From Hemileia vastatrix (lineage: Eukaryota; Basidiomycota; Pucciniomycetes; Pucciniales; Zaghouaniaceae), in contig JASXTE010000007.1 in assembly GCA_030280995.1 (NCBI GenBank), forward strand, positions 6,263,501 to 6,327,500: a DNA stretch of 64,000 nucleotides, in the 5' to 3' direction. Shown one piece after another: positions 46,216 through 58,268 of the stretch. The number at the start of each line of letters is the position of its first letter. Positions within the stretch are counted from its first letter, which is position 1. The position numbers were made by a program, and so were the translations under genes. Below the pieces are notes generated by a model, which made no database searches, had not been told where the DNA came from, and saw only the letters and a list, made by a program, of their open reading frames with translations.

Positions 46216-47393
46216 TGTCAGCCTAAATATCCTTAGGACTGAGTATTTCTTATGCTTAAAATAAGATAACCTTAACTAGATTAAGCTTATATCTTAAAAA
46301 TAAGGTTAAAATAATAATATATATTATTTTATTATATATATATATAATTATTATTCTATTATATAATTTATAATAGTTTAAATAGCTTATCCATTGCCTA
46401 ATAATACTTATTAAGGTGTTAATGGAGTCATAATATACTTATCTTAAGTGATATGAAGTAATTATTGACATACATAAGCTTATATGTATACATAAATCTC
46501 ATATTCAGTGAAATATGCAGTATATTATGTATATTTAGGTATATAAGTGGGCTTTAGCCCCTTAATAGCCTATAACCTTTGTTTTTCTGCTTATTTTAGG
46601 TCATATGGACGAAATCAGTGGACTCACAACGCCTAAAGAAGCATGGACACCTATATCAGGCGCATACACCCAGTTTGGACAACTAAAATTACTTCCTTGG
46701 ATGGTTATTAATGGATTTATGGGTTGGAAAGATGTTTTTGGGTTAATGTGGATGCTTGGGGATGTTATTGGGGGCTTGGAAATTTTATTTGCTTCCTTTA
46801 TATGCTTTTAGTTTCATTAAATCTCTTTTTGATCATTTATTTTACCTGTTTCTTTATGGTATCCGCTTTTATCTGGGTTTTCTATTTATGGTATGACTCT
46901 GTTTTATTATTAATAGTGATGGAGGGTCCTTACTGGAGGTCTGGGTGTTTAAAATTCTTGAAGTGGACGCCATGGGGAGGTGATGGGCCCTCACAGTGCT
47001 GTAATTGCCGGGGATAGCAGTGACATCATCTGGATTGAAGGTCTGTGCACTCCAGTGGATTTGGGTATAAGTAAGGAGGGATTTTGACGGTTTATTATCA
47101 TCATTCAATTACTACACTTCAAACAAACACTATAATAGAATTATTAGCAATCAGAAATATATTATAAAGCCCTTATAAATTGATATTATCTTTATAATAA
47201 GCTATAACTATATTTTATTCTTCTATTTTCCACCACTAGCACGCATTTAAATCCAAGTATTGTGAGTTTTATTTGAGTATAACTATTCTATTAGTCTTCC
47301 CCTGAGGTTTAATCACTAAATCATTTATAAATAAGTAGTGTGACCATAAAATAACACTATTATATCATACTTACATACTAGACTATACTGACA
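46216..47393 (+). repeat. 3' LTR of element E
   Basis: Collinear with the 5' LTR. By eye, differences are scattered single substitutions, a small group near 46949-46970, and a 2-bp shorter TA run near 46335. It is followed directly by the GATAA duplication. Confidence 0.93.
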
Positions 47394-48241
47394 GATAATC
47401 ACTACAAAAAATTGTAGTACTGTGGGCAATAAAATATATGCACAAGCAGTAAAGAAAGGACTGAGTGAACCCTTTTTGTGCAGTGGGAATCATTATAGTG
47501 GAATTGTGGATGAAAAATATAATTCATTATTACCATTTTATTTAATCAAAAAATTTATAATATTAAAAAGAACTATTGATTAATTGGTATTTGACCTTTG
47601 TGCCTCACTCATATTTATCATTTGATTGATTTTTTGTCACCATTATGTTATAAATATTATAAGTATAGCAAAAACTCGTGTGCCCAACGCATACCGGGTG
47701 ATGTTACACCTTTTATAATATTATTAAATAAAGGTAAAAAAAGATGAAAATGATTTGTTTTACAAAAAAATAAATTGATATCCAAAAGCAATATGAGGGA
47801 TAAAAAGGTAAAATTAAAGGGATCAAATATGAAATAAAAAATTAAAATAAAATTACTGCCATCAAGAGCAAGTAGACATGTTGGGGTGAACGCTCACCAG
47901 TGGCACTAAACTTGGACTATAATTGCTTTTTCTAAAAACAAAAAAGTGCCAATCTGAGGCTTAACAAAACTTCAGCAGAACTATTTAGCCATATCAAACA
48001 ACTTCTAGTGCAATGATTGAGAGAGAATCAATCACACCAGACTGCATGTGACCAAAAGTGTCCAGCACAAGTTCGGCCAAACTTGTGCTGGACACATTTA
48101 TGGCGGAGAGTAGCTAGGGTAGAATTTTTCTACAGTTAATCTGGTATTTCTTATAAACATGTCCATTGGTACTTAATCTTTGTGCCTCACTCATATATAT
48201 CATTTGATTAATTTATTGTCACCATTATCTTATTAATATTA

Positions 48242-48439
48242 GGGGGTATCAAAGTTAGAAATTTGTAATTATTTAAAAGGCATTTCACAACACAAAAAGA
48301 AAGCCACAAACGTGACATTGACTCTCAATAAAAAGGTGTTTTGGGGGCACAATATGTCATATTTTAAAAAATAGTCATGTTTAATTTGGTGGAAAAAAGA
48401 AGTATTTTGAAAGGGAAGATTTCTAACTTTGATACCCCC
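48242..48439. mobile_element. MITE, copy 3, inside the ~605-bp array
   Basis: It starts GGGGGTATCAAAGTTAGAAA and ends TTTCTAACTTTGATACCCCC, flanked by TA (possibly TATTA). Neighbouring array units read AATATTATAAGTATAG across the empty site, confirming the insertion. It lies in opposite orientation to copies 1 and 2. Confidence 0.9.
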
Positions 48440-51400
48440 TATTATAAGTATAGAAAAAACTCATGTGCCAAATGCATACCAGGTGATGTTACACCTTTTA
48501 TAATATTATGAAATAAAAGTAAAAAAATATGGAAATGATTAGCTTTACAATAATTTAAATAGATATTAAAAAAAAAGAGAAATAGAAAAAGTGAAATTAA
48601 TCTCAAAGAGATCAATTATGAAAAACAAAATACTAGTAAAATTCATGCTCTCAAGAGCCAGTAGAAGTGTTGAAACAAATGGGAGCCATCAGGGCTAAAT
48701 TTTAATAAGTGACCTTTTTTTATAAAGATAAAAAATTATACACCTGAGGTTGGGAAGAACAACAGGTGGATTATTCAGCTAAACAAAATTATTTGTAGTG
48801 AATTTTAATAAAAAATGTTTTTTTGTTGCCATAGAGAGAATAGATCCCATCTGACTGCACTTGACCAAAAGTGTCCAGCACAAGTTTGGGCAAAATTGTG
48901 CTGGACACTTTTATGATGGAGAGTAGCTTGGGTGGAAATTTTCATCAGTTCCTTCATCTTGTATTTCTTATAAACATGTCTACTGGTATTTGATAAGTCT
49001 GTATCTTTCATATTTATCATCCGATTAATATTTTATCAACATTATATTATTAATGTTATTAGTATAGCAAAAACTTGTGTGCCAAATGCATACCATGTGA
49101 AGTTATACCTTCAATAATTTTTTAAAATAGACTTAAATAAATATGGAAAGGATTAGTTTTACAAAAATTAAATAGAAATTTAAAAGTAAAAATAGGAATA
49201 AAAGAGTAAAATAAAAGTCAAAGAGTTCAAATACAAAAAAAATACTAGTAAAATTCCTGCTATCAAGAGCCAGTAGAGGTGTTAAAGCAAATGGGAGCCA
49301 TCAGGGCTTAATTGTAATAAGTGACCTTTTCTTTAAAGATAAAAAATTATGCACATGATATTGGGCAGAACAGCAGGTGGATGATTCAGCTAAACCAAAC
49401 TACTTCTAGTGAAATTTGATAAAAAAATTTTTTTGTTGCCATACAGAGAATTGATCCCATCTGACTGCACATGACCAAAGGTGTCCAGCACAAGTTTGGC
49501 TGAACTTGTGCTGGACACTTCTATGATGGAGATTGGCTGGGTTAGAATTTTTCTTCAGTTCATCTGGTATTTCTTACAAACATGTCTACTGGTATTTTAT
49601 CTTTGTGCCTCACTCATACATATTGTTTGATTAATTTTTTGTCTTAATTACATTATTAATTATATAAGTATAGCAAAAAATTGTGTGCCAAATGCATACT
49701 GAGTGATGTTACACCTTCTATAATATTATTAAATAAATATATAAAGATATTAAAATAATTTACTTTCAAAATTATTAATTGATATCCAAAAGCAATATGA
49801 GGAATAAAAAATAAAGTTAAAGGGATCAAATATGAAAAAAGAAATCCAAGTATTATTCCTAATATCAAAGGCCAGTAGAGATGTTGAAGCAAATGAGAGC
49901 CATCAGGGATAAATTGTACTAAATTGACTGTTTTTTAAAGATAAAAAATTGTGTACCTGTGGTTTGGATGAACTATAGGTGGATAATTCAGATATATCAA
50001 ACTACATCTAGTGAATTTTCTTATCAAATTATTTTTTTTTGCCATAGATAGAATTGATCCCATCTGACTGCACCTGACCAAAAGTGTCCAGCACAAGTTC
50101 AGCCAAACTTATGCTGGACACTTTTATGATGGAGAGTAGCTAGGGTGCAGGTCTTCTTCAGTGCAACTGTTATTTTTTTAAAACATGTCAACTGGTATAT
50201 GATCTTTCTGTGTTATTCATATTTTATTATCTGATTAATTTTTTGTCATTAGAATATTATTAATTTTATTAGTATAGAAAAAACTTGTGCGCCAAATGCA
50301 TGCCATGTTATATTACACCTTTTATAATATTATTAAAAAATGTTAAAAAAATATGAAAATGATTTTTTTCCCAAAATTATAAATTAATATCCAAATGTAA
50401 CATAAGTGATAAAAAATTAAAGTATAAGAGATCAAATATGAAAAAGAAAAATTCAAGGAAAATTCCTGCCTTCAAGAGCCAGTAGAGGTGTTGAAACAAA
50501 TGGGTGCCATCAGGGCTAAATTTGATAAAATTTAATTTTTTTTATAGATAAAAATTTTTTCACCTGAGGTTTGGAAAAACTCAAGGTGGATAATTCAGCC
50601 ATAACAAATTGCTTCTAATGTAATTATTTAGCATTTTTTTAAATTTAATTTCCACAGAGAGAATTGATCCCATCTCACTGCACCTGAACAAAAGTGTCCA
50701 GCACAAGTTCGGCCAAACTTGTGCTGGACACTTTTATGATGGAGAGTAGCTAGGGTGGAAGTGTTTCTCAGTACATCAGTTTTTTGTTTTTCACATTTCT
50801 ATTGGTTTTTTAACTTTTTTTTATCATTCATATTTATCTTATAATTAATTTTTTGTCACCATATATATTATTAATGTTTCTAGTATAGCAAAAACCTGCA
50901 TTCCAAATGCAAAATTGGTGATGTTACACCTTTAATAATATTATTATATAAAGTTAAAAAAATATGAATATATTTAGTTTTTAAAAAAATAAATTGATAT
51001 TTAAAATTAAAAAGAGTAATAGAAAAGTAAAATGAAAATAAATGGGATCAAATACAAAATAAAAAATACAAGCAAAATTTTACTATCAAGAGCCAGAAGT
51101 GGTGTTGGGAAAGTTGGGGACCCCTAGGTCAAGACTTGGTCTAAACTTAATTTTATGTATAGCTAACAAATTTTGAGCTGAGGTTTGGACAGACTTCCAG
51201 GGGACAATTTTACAATATTAAACATTCTATACTTCAATAATTGAGTAAAATATCATTTTCATTGCCATAGAGAGAATTTATCTCATATGACTTCATGCAA
51301 CCAAAAGTGTCCAGCACAAGTTTGGCCGAACTTGTGCTGGACACTTTTATAATTGAGAGTAGGCATACAGCAAATATTCTTAAACTCAAAAGGGATTTCT

Positions 51401-53714
51401 TATAAACATTTCCACTGGTATTTGATGTTTCTGTGTCATTTTAATTTACCATTTGATTAATTTTTTTTCATCATTATATTATTAACGTTATTACTATAGT
51501 AATAACTTGTGTGAAAAATGCATACCAGGTGGTGTTCCACCTTTAATCATATATTATTAAATAAAGGTATAAGAGCATGACAATTATTTATTTTAAAAAT
51601 AAAAATTGATATCCAAAGCAATATGAGCAATAAAAAAGTAAAATAAAAGGGATAAAATAAGAAAAAAAATCTAAGGAAAATTCCCACTATCAATAACAAG
51701 TAGAGATGTTAGATCAAATGTGCACCACCAGGGCTTAACTTGGACTATATTTTCTTTTTTGTTAAACCAAAGAAAGTGTCCTGATGAGCTTTGAAAAATC
51801 ATCAGGAGGACTTTTTGGAAATATCAAACTACTTATTGTGCAATGATTGAGAAAAATGTCATTTTCATTTCCATAGAGTAAATTTATCCCATCTGACAGC
51901 ATGCAACCAAGAGTGTCCAGCACAAGTTCGGCCGAACTTATGCTGGACACTTTTATGATGGTGAGTATCTAGGGTTCAGGTATTCCTTATAAACAAATCC
52001 ACTTGTATATGATCTTTCTGTGTCATTAATATTTATCATTTTATTCATTTTTTTCACCATTATACTATTAATGTTATTAGTACTGAAAAAAATTATAAGC
52101 CAAATGCATACTGGGAGATGCTACGTCTTTAATAATCTTATTAAATAAAAGTAAAAAAATATGAAAAGTATTAGTTTTACAATAAATAAATTGATATTTG
52201 AAAGCAAAAAGAGGAATAAAAAAGTAAAATAAAAGTGATTAAATATGAAATTAAACATTCAAATAAAATTTCTGACATCAAATATAATTTAAGTTTTTAG
52301 ACCAAAATTGCACCACCAGTTCTAGATTTGGAATATATTTTCACTTTTTTAAATTAATAAAAGTGTCCACCTGTGGTTTTAAAAAAAATCAGGAGGATAG
52401 TATAGCAGTATAAAACTACTTCTTGTGCAATTATTGAGAAAAAATTCATTTTAACTTCCATTGAGTAAATTTATCCCATCTCACTGCATGCAACCAAAAG
52501 TGTCCAGCAAAAGCTCAGCTGAACTTGTGCTGGACACTTTTATGATGGAGAGTAGCTAGGGTGCAAGTCTTCTTCAGTTAATCTTATATTCATTTTAAAA
52601 ATGTCTATTGGTATTTGATCTTTCTGTGTCATCCATATTTATTATTTGATTATTTTTTAGTCACCATTATAGTATTAATGTTTTTGGTATAGAAAAAACA
52701 TGTGTACTGAATGTACACTGTGTGATTTTACAACTTTAATAATATTATATAATAAATGTAAAAAAATGTGAAAGTTATTGGTTTTACCAAAATAAAATTG
52801 ATATTTAAAAGCTAAAGGATAAATAAAAGGGTAAAATTAAAATTAAAGAGATCAAACATGAAATAAAGATATTAAGTATAATTTCTGCTATTATGAGCCA
52901 GTAGAGGCTTCAGATAAAATGGGCACCATCATAGATTAACATGGATTAAATTTACTTTTTACCAAAGTAAAAAATTGTCTACCTTAGGTTTGGACAAACT
53001 TCCGGGGGACAATTTTTCCATATAAAACTACTTTCAGTGCAATGATGGAGTGATCATTCAGTCTCATTTCCATAAAAAGAATTGATTGCATCTGACGGCA
53101 TGCAACCAAAATTGTCCAGCACAAGTTTGGCCAAACTTGTGCTGGACACTTTTATCATGGAGAGTAACCAGGGTGAAAGTCATTTTAAATCATCTGGAAT
53201 TTCTTATAAACATGTCCACCGTTATTAAATCTTTGTGCCTGACTCATATTTATCAATGGATTAATTGTTTGTCACCATTATATTATTAATATTATCAGTA
53301 TAGCAAAGACTTGTGTGCCAAATGAATACTGGGTGATGTTAAACCTTTTATAATATCATTAAATAAAGGTAAAAAAATATGAAAATGATTTATTTTACAA
53401 AAAATAAACTTCTATCCAAAAGCAATATGAGAGGAATAAAGTAAAATAAAAGAAATGAAAGATGAAAATTAAAATCCAAGTTAAATTCCTGCCATAAACA
53501 GAAAAAAGAGATGTTGAATCAAATTAGCACAATCAAGGCTAAACTTGCACTAAATTTTCTTTTTTGTAAAAATATAAAAAAATCCACTTAAGCTTTTCCA
53601 AAACTTCAGCATGAAAATTTTTCCATATCAAACTACTTCTAGTGTAATTTTTTATTAAAAATTTATCTTCATTTCCATAGAGAGAATTGCTCCCATCTGA
53701 CTGCACTTGACCAT

Positions 53715-53756
53715 AAGTGTCCAGCACAAGTTCGGCCGAACTTGTGCTGGACACTT
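53715..53756. repeat. Perfect 42-bp palindrome of the array
   Basis: Left arm AAGTGTCCAGCACAAGTTCG, centre GC, and a right arm that is its exact reverse complement, meeting at CGGCCG with no loop. Other units keep the outer GTGTCCAGCACAAG / CTTGTGCTGGACAC arms and vary mainly in the central TTCGGCCGAA. Confidence 0.93.
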
Positions 53757-55549
53757 TTATGATGGAGAGTAGCTAAGGTAGAATTTTTCTTCAGTTCATC
53801 TAGTATTTCTTACAAACATGTCTACTGGTATTTTATCTTTGTTCCTCACTCATAAATATCATTTGATTAATTTTTGGTTGCCATTATATTATTAATTTTA
53901 TAAGTATAGAAAAAACTCATGTGCCAAATGCATACCAGGTGATGTTACGCCATTTATAATATTATTAAATAAATTTATAAAAATATGAAAATAGTTTATT
54001 TTAAAAATTATTAATTGATATCCAAAAGCAATATTAGGAATAAAAAATTAAGATAAAGGGATCAAATATGAAAAAAGAAATCCAAGTAACATTCCTACTA
54101 TCAAAGGCCAGTAGAGGTGTTGAAGCAAATGAGAGCCATCAGTGATAAATTGTACTAAATTGAATTTTTTTTAAAGATAATAAATTGTGCACCTGTGGTT
54201 TGGATGAACTCTAGGTAGAAAATTTGGCTATGTAAAACTACTTCTAGTGAAGTTTTTTATCAAATAATTTATTTCATTGCCATAGCAAAAATTGATCTCA
54301 TATGACTGCACCTGACCAAAAGTGTCCAGCACAAGTTTGGCCAAACTTGTGCTGGACACTTTTTTGATGGTGAGTATCTAGGGTGCAGTTCTTCTTCAGT
54401 GCAACTGGTATTTTTTTAAAACATATCCACTGGTAATTGATCTCTCTGTTTTATTAATATTTTATGATTTGATCAATTATTTGTCACCAGTATATTATTA
54501 ATTTTATTAGTATAGCAAAAAAACATGTGCCAAATGCTTACAGGGTGATGTTAAACCATTAATAATTTTATTAAATACAGGTAAAAAATTATGAAAATGA
54601 TTTGTTTTACATTAAATTAATTGATATCTAAAAGAAAAAAAAGGGATAAAAAGAAATAGGTTGAATAAAAGGGATTTTATATGAAATTAAAAATTCAAGC
54701 TAAATGCCTACTTTCAAGGCTCAGAAGAGGTGTTGGATAAAATGGGCATCACCAGGAATAAAATTGTACTTAATTTGGTTTTTTTAAAAACTAAATGAAG
54801 TTTTCAACTTTTTTTTTTCCAATATTTAGTTGGAAACTTTGTCTATATCAAATTACTTCTAGTACCATGATTGACCAAATTAAATCCTCATTTCCATATG
54901 CAGAATTGATCCCATATGGCTGGACCAGGCCAAAGGTGTCAACCACAAGTTTGAGAATTCTTCTGGTGGACACTTTTATGATGGACAGTAGTAGGGTGCA
55001 AGTCTTCTTTAGTTAATCTAGTATTCCTCATAAACATTTCCAACTTATTTTTGGCCAAAAATCAGGTGGAAAGTTTGTCCATATCAAACTACTTCTAATG
55101 CCATGATTGACTAAAAATTGATTCTCATTTCCATATAGAGAGTTGATCCCATATGACTGGATCTGGCAAAAGTGTCACCACAATTTTTGATAAACTTAAG
55201 TTTGAAAATTTTATGATGGAAAGTAATTGCAAGTCTTCTTCAATTCATTAAGTAATCCTCATAAAAATTTCCACCTGTATTTTGGCCAAACTTTAGGTGG
55301 ACACTTTGGCCATATTAAATTAATTCTAGTTCCATGTTGATAAAAAACTGATACTTATTGCCATATATAGATATTAAACCCATCAGACTGGGCCTTTCCA
55401 AAAGTTTCTACCTGAATTATGGCTAAACCTCAGTTGGACACTTTTATGATGCAGAGTAGCTAGGGCAAAAGTATTCTTCAGTTAATTTGGTATTCATAAG
55501 AAATTAATCCTCCTGAAGTTTAGCCTAACTTCAGGTGGACAATTTCGGA

Positions 55550-55780
55550 AAGCACCAGTTAGTCACTATCCATCAAAAAAGTTTTCACCAAAGTTTTGGC
55601 TAAACTTGTGGTGGACACCTTTGATCAGCAACAGTCAGATGAGATCAACTCTTTAGATGGAAATGAGGATGATGTTTTGGTCAATCATGGAAATAGAAGT
55701 AGTTTGATGTGGCCAAATTACCCCCCTGAAGGTCAGACAAACCTCACAAGGACACTTTTTAGCAGGGAGTAACTGAGAAA
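55550..55780 (-). repeat. Inverted unit at the right end of the array
   Basis: In reverse complement this reads GGTAATTTGGCCACATCAAA, then CTACTTCTATTTCCATGATT, GATCTCATCTGACTG and GGTGTCCACCACAAGTTTAG. This is the normal order of a unit. The flank CACTATCCATCAAAAAAG (about 55565) is the reverse of the usual post-palindrome ATGATGGAGAGTAG. Orientation therefore switches at this unit. Confidence 0.8.
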
Positions 55781-56322
55781 AATCCATTTATCAGAAGGAA
55801 AATCTTTTATTGGATAGATGCCAAGGTTTCATACTTGTGTATTATGGTCGGAATTAATTTTGAAAGTGTCTGTCCAAGCAATTTCATTGCCCATCATGAC
55901 ACATTTTGTTTTAAATGTTTCAAACTGTGTGATACAGTATTAAGGTGTCACATAGTATAATTAAGTTCTATTAAGTGCCCTCCTATGATGCCTAAATTTA
56001 TAATTTAATATCTTACATAATAATTTTTTTATATATAAATTCATCAATATTTTATTTTATTATCAAATTTAATAGAGCAAGTATCCTGAATTATTATATA
56101 TGCATAAGCTTAGGTTAGATCAATCTGTACTCAATTTGTGCTCAACAGATGACCAAAATCTAGTTCTGGAGGATCAACTTGTGCATAATTTGGAATCAAA
56201 TGATATTCTGTCTATAATCAATCTGAGAATAAATGTAAATCTAACTCTAATTTACTTATGTTTATAAAGTATTCATAAACCTGGCATAATTAAGGGACAC
56301 TATAAATTTCAAGAGAGGGGAT
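55781..56322. other. Right arm of the 16-kb element, no gene seen
   Basis: AT-rich sequence between the inverted array unit and the right terminal repeat. No open frame or clear similarity to the left arm beyond the terminal repeat was found. Confidence 0.6.
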
Positions 56323-56355
56323 TGATAGCAATTCACCCCTAGATATCCCGTGGTG
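56323..56355 (-). repeat. Right terminal inverted repeat of the 16-kb element
   Basis: Reverse complement starts CACCACGGGATATCTAGGGG and continues TGAATTGCTATCA. It pairs with the left end at 40303-40335. Directly outside it lies ATT, then the resumed Gag sequence of element D. Confidence 0.88.
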
Positions 56356-57194
56356 ATTGTGTAGAGTTTAATTTCACTTTTTAATGAATAATTTTCCTCA
56401 ATAAGGGGTTTCAATTCACTCAAGGTTTTATGCAGATGAATATTCTTATCTGAGATAGCTCTATGGTCACTCCTTATTTGTTTTTGTTGGCTAAGAACAA
56501 TATTTAAAGTTTCTTTGATTTTAAAATAAGCTGTATCTTGTACAGAAGAGCTCACTTTACAATGCAAGTGCAAATTATTCAATCTATCACTCTCATGTAT
56601 TAACACATCTCTCAAATGTTTGTCTTTCACAACATTAAAATCAAGTGTATCTTTCAATATTTCTTCAGAAATTTTCATAATTAAGGTATAGAGTTCAGGG
56701 GAAACAGAAACATTCTTAATTGCAAGAGAAGGATTAATTAAAGAAGCAGAAGTTAAATGTAAAGGTTCATCAAATCATAATTTTCTAATTACATCATTGG
56801 GGCTACTCATTAAAGGAAGTTGTCTTTTTAAGGGTTTAACTGTTCTTTCACCATGATCCACAATATTACCTGTGAAAGAATATTTGTTATTATACATTTC
56901 AACATGTTTATCAAACAAATTACTTACCATGGCAAGGGAGGAAACTTCCCCTGTGCCTTCTTTCTTCTGCCTCAATAAGGATGGGGCTGAGGAGATGAAT
57001 GGTAGTTTGGTGTCCTGGATTGGCCAGGGTGTTAAGGTGTTGGTTGCTAAAAATTCTGTTGGTAATGGTTCATCAAGTAATCCCATTTCCACTGCTCTAC
57101 CTGCAGAGTGTTTTGGTTTTGAGTGAAGGAGCTGGGTGTCTGATGGGGCTGAGGTTCAGGATGAGGCTGAGAGGCTGGGAAAGGAGGAGGTTGA
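56356..57194 (-). pseudogene. Gag, N-terminal part (element D)
   Basis: Minus strand. The frame from about 57194 reads TQLLHSKPKHS, then MEMGLLDEPLPTEFLATNTL, MVSNLFDKHVEMYNNKYSFT and the helical region to LKSEIKLYT at the insertion point. A TGA near 56775 interrupts it (RKL*FDEPL). It matches element C residue by residue over most of its length and continues, after the 16-kb insert, at 40302. It is inactive because it is split and carries a stop. Confidence 0.83.
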
Positions 57195-57580
57195 GCCTGT
57201 TTGGGATTTAATAACTCCTGCAACTGTTTCCAGAGTGTGTCTACTCTTGCCTTGTATTTCATACTTTCTGCCTTCAGTTCTTTTATGTGACTGGAAAGGT
57301 TGTTTACTTGTTGAGTCAGATTATATTTTTTATTTTTATACCCTTTAGTGGATTTTCCTGATTTATCAGAGATTTTGCTTCTTTCAGAGGTGTTTAGTGA
57401 GGGGGGTTTGCCACTTCTCCTGCCATTTCCACATCCTGAAGGTTCTTTGTCAGATAAATAATTTTTGTAAGTTAATTTAGAAGAACCTACAGATTCAGTG
57501 TCAAGATCCACTTCAATTTCATCCACATGTAAGTTATCCATGATGTTAGCCAAACTACTGGACATAAAAACTGTGAACAA
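57047..57580 (-). CDS. ORF1 of element D, about 164-177 aa, overlapping the Gag frame
   Basis: The frame opens at 57580 with a TTG; the likely start is MDNLHVDEIEVDLDTESVGS about 13 codons in. A Ser/Lys-rich region and a short helix (HIKELKAESMKYKARVDTLW) precede a Pro/Gln-rich stretch and WKWDYLMNHYQQNF at the end. The last ~100 nt overlap the Gag frame, which is -1 relative to ORF1, as in element E. Intact in a copy whose other genes are dead, it may simply have escaped mutation. The function is unknown; no family was recognised. Confidence 0.55.
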   Translation of the reverse strand: MFTVFMSSSLANIMDNLHVDEIEVDLDTESVGSSKLTYKNYLSDKEPSGCGNGRRSGKPPSLNTSERSKISDKSGKSTKGYKNKKYNLTQQVNNLSSHIKELKAESMKYKARVDTLWKQLQELLNPKQAQPPPFPASQPHPEPQPHQTPSSFTQNQNTLQVEQWKWDYLMNHYQQNF

Positions 57581-58253
57581 TGAATCAAAATGATTTTAAT
57601 GATTCAAATTTGTATTTTCAAAATAAAATATAATTAAATGCTTTTTTAACAAAAACAAAAAAAAATTAAATTTTTATTCAAAAATCAATTAATTAACAAA
57701 AAATGTAATACAAAATATATGTAATTACAATTGTTTATTAAGAAATAACAATAATTATAATGGCACAAACCAACAAAGGTTTAACAAGTCAGCCATAAAT
57801 AATTAATTCCAAAAAATATATTGGCAATATTAGGACTAAGCACTGAGTACTATTATGGTCAACCAATAAATCAAAAAATATTTAAAAAAAAGTTCATTTA
57901 TTAATTTATTAAAAATTTAATGATCTTCTAGGACTAAGAGTATTACTCTATTATGGTCAACTAGGAATAAAAAATTAATAAAAATTTGAACACTTACACT
58001 CAGTGAATCAGCAATTTAGCCACAATCACTGTTATTGAAATAAAAATTTAATAATATAAGTGAGAGGTTCAAAGGTCAACTTACTATAGTGATCAAGAAA
58101 TAACTGTAAAATTATATAATTTTTAATTAAATATAAACCTAAAAGGTCGAACCCAAGTTTGAAACACGTTCATGGCAAAAAAATTTCTTTTTGACTTGGG
58201 TGGTCTGTGCGCAATGTCGTTTGTTGCAAGGTGGCATATTGTTGTTGACATTT

Positions 58254-58268
58254 GGAAAGTCTCCCAAT
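58254..58268 (-). promoter_or_regulatory. Primer-binding site of element D
   Basis: The minus strand reads ATTGGGAGACTTTCC directly after the 5' LTR. It differs from the element E site at two bases (GGAGAC for GGGGTC). Confidence 0.68.

Larger units (their letters stand above)
41359..47393 (+). mobile_element. Element E: young, internally deleted Ty3/Gypsy element with intact Gag
   Basis: LTRs 41359-42538 and 46216-47393 differ by about 18 substitutions and one 2-bp TA indel by eye (about 98.5% identical). GATAA flanks the element (41354-41358 and 47394-47398). It has a primer-binding site, an intact gag, an integrase C-terminal frame and a polypurine tract. Protease, RT, RNase H and most of integrase are missing: Gag text stops at IIKDI and integrase text resumes at RRYCAF. 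Signals for transcription, packaging and reverse transcription all seem present, so it could be mobilised by a full-length relative. Confidence 0.94.
47575..55550 (+). repeat. Tandem array of ~605-bp units, each with a long palindrome
   Basis: Eleven well preserved palindromes start at 48058, 48871, 49481, 50084, 50694, 51307, 51913, 52500, 53112, 53717 and 54322, mostly 587-613 bp apart. The 813-bp first interval contains a 200-bp MITE. A diverged one at 54936 and shortened ones near 55170 and 55400 follow at ~230-bp spacing. Unit landmarks are TTTGTCACCATTATATTATT, GTGTGCCAAATGCATACC, GATGTTACACCTTT, CAAGAGCCAGTAGAGGTGTT and ATTGATCCCATCTGACTGCA before the palindrome, and ATGATGGAGAGTAGCTAGGG after it. 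No protein is encoded; open frames crossing the palindromes are by-products. Confidence 0.92.
40303..56355. mobile_element. 16-kb DNA element with terminal inverted repeats, no visible transposase
   Basis: Left end CACCACGGGAAATCTGGGGG, continuing TGAACTGCTAGCA. Right end in reverse complement CACCACGGGATATCTAGGGG, continuing TGAATTGCTATCA. The flanks are ATT on both sides (40300-40302 and 56356-56358), and element C shows the uninterrupted target. Without nested element E the insert is about 10 kb. It holds a TATGCAT-rich left arm, the ~605-bp palindrome array, and a ~575-bp right arm. No transposase-like protein was seen in any frame, so it is non-autonomous or its gene is lost. The 3-bp duplication would suit CACTA-like families, but the ends start CACCA. 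Confidence 0.88.

Noticed and set aside
51762..51950. Minus-strand open frames beginning MSS.SSAELVLDT in the array (also 53539-53754)
   Set aside because: The similar peptides come from translating the palindrome arms in each unit. They run out quickly and are not a gene family.
47575..55550. CRISPR-like array (regular palindromic repeats with spacers)
   Set aside because: Units are ~605 bp, the whole unit is repeated and not just the palindrome, and the DNA is eukaryotic.
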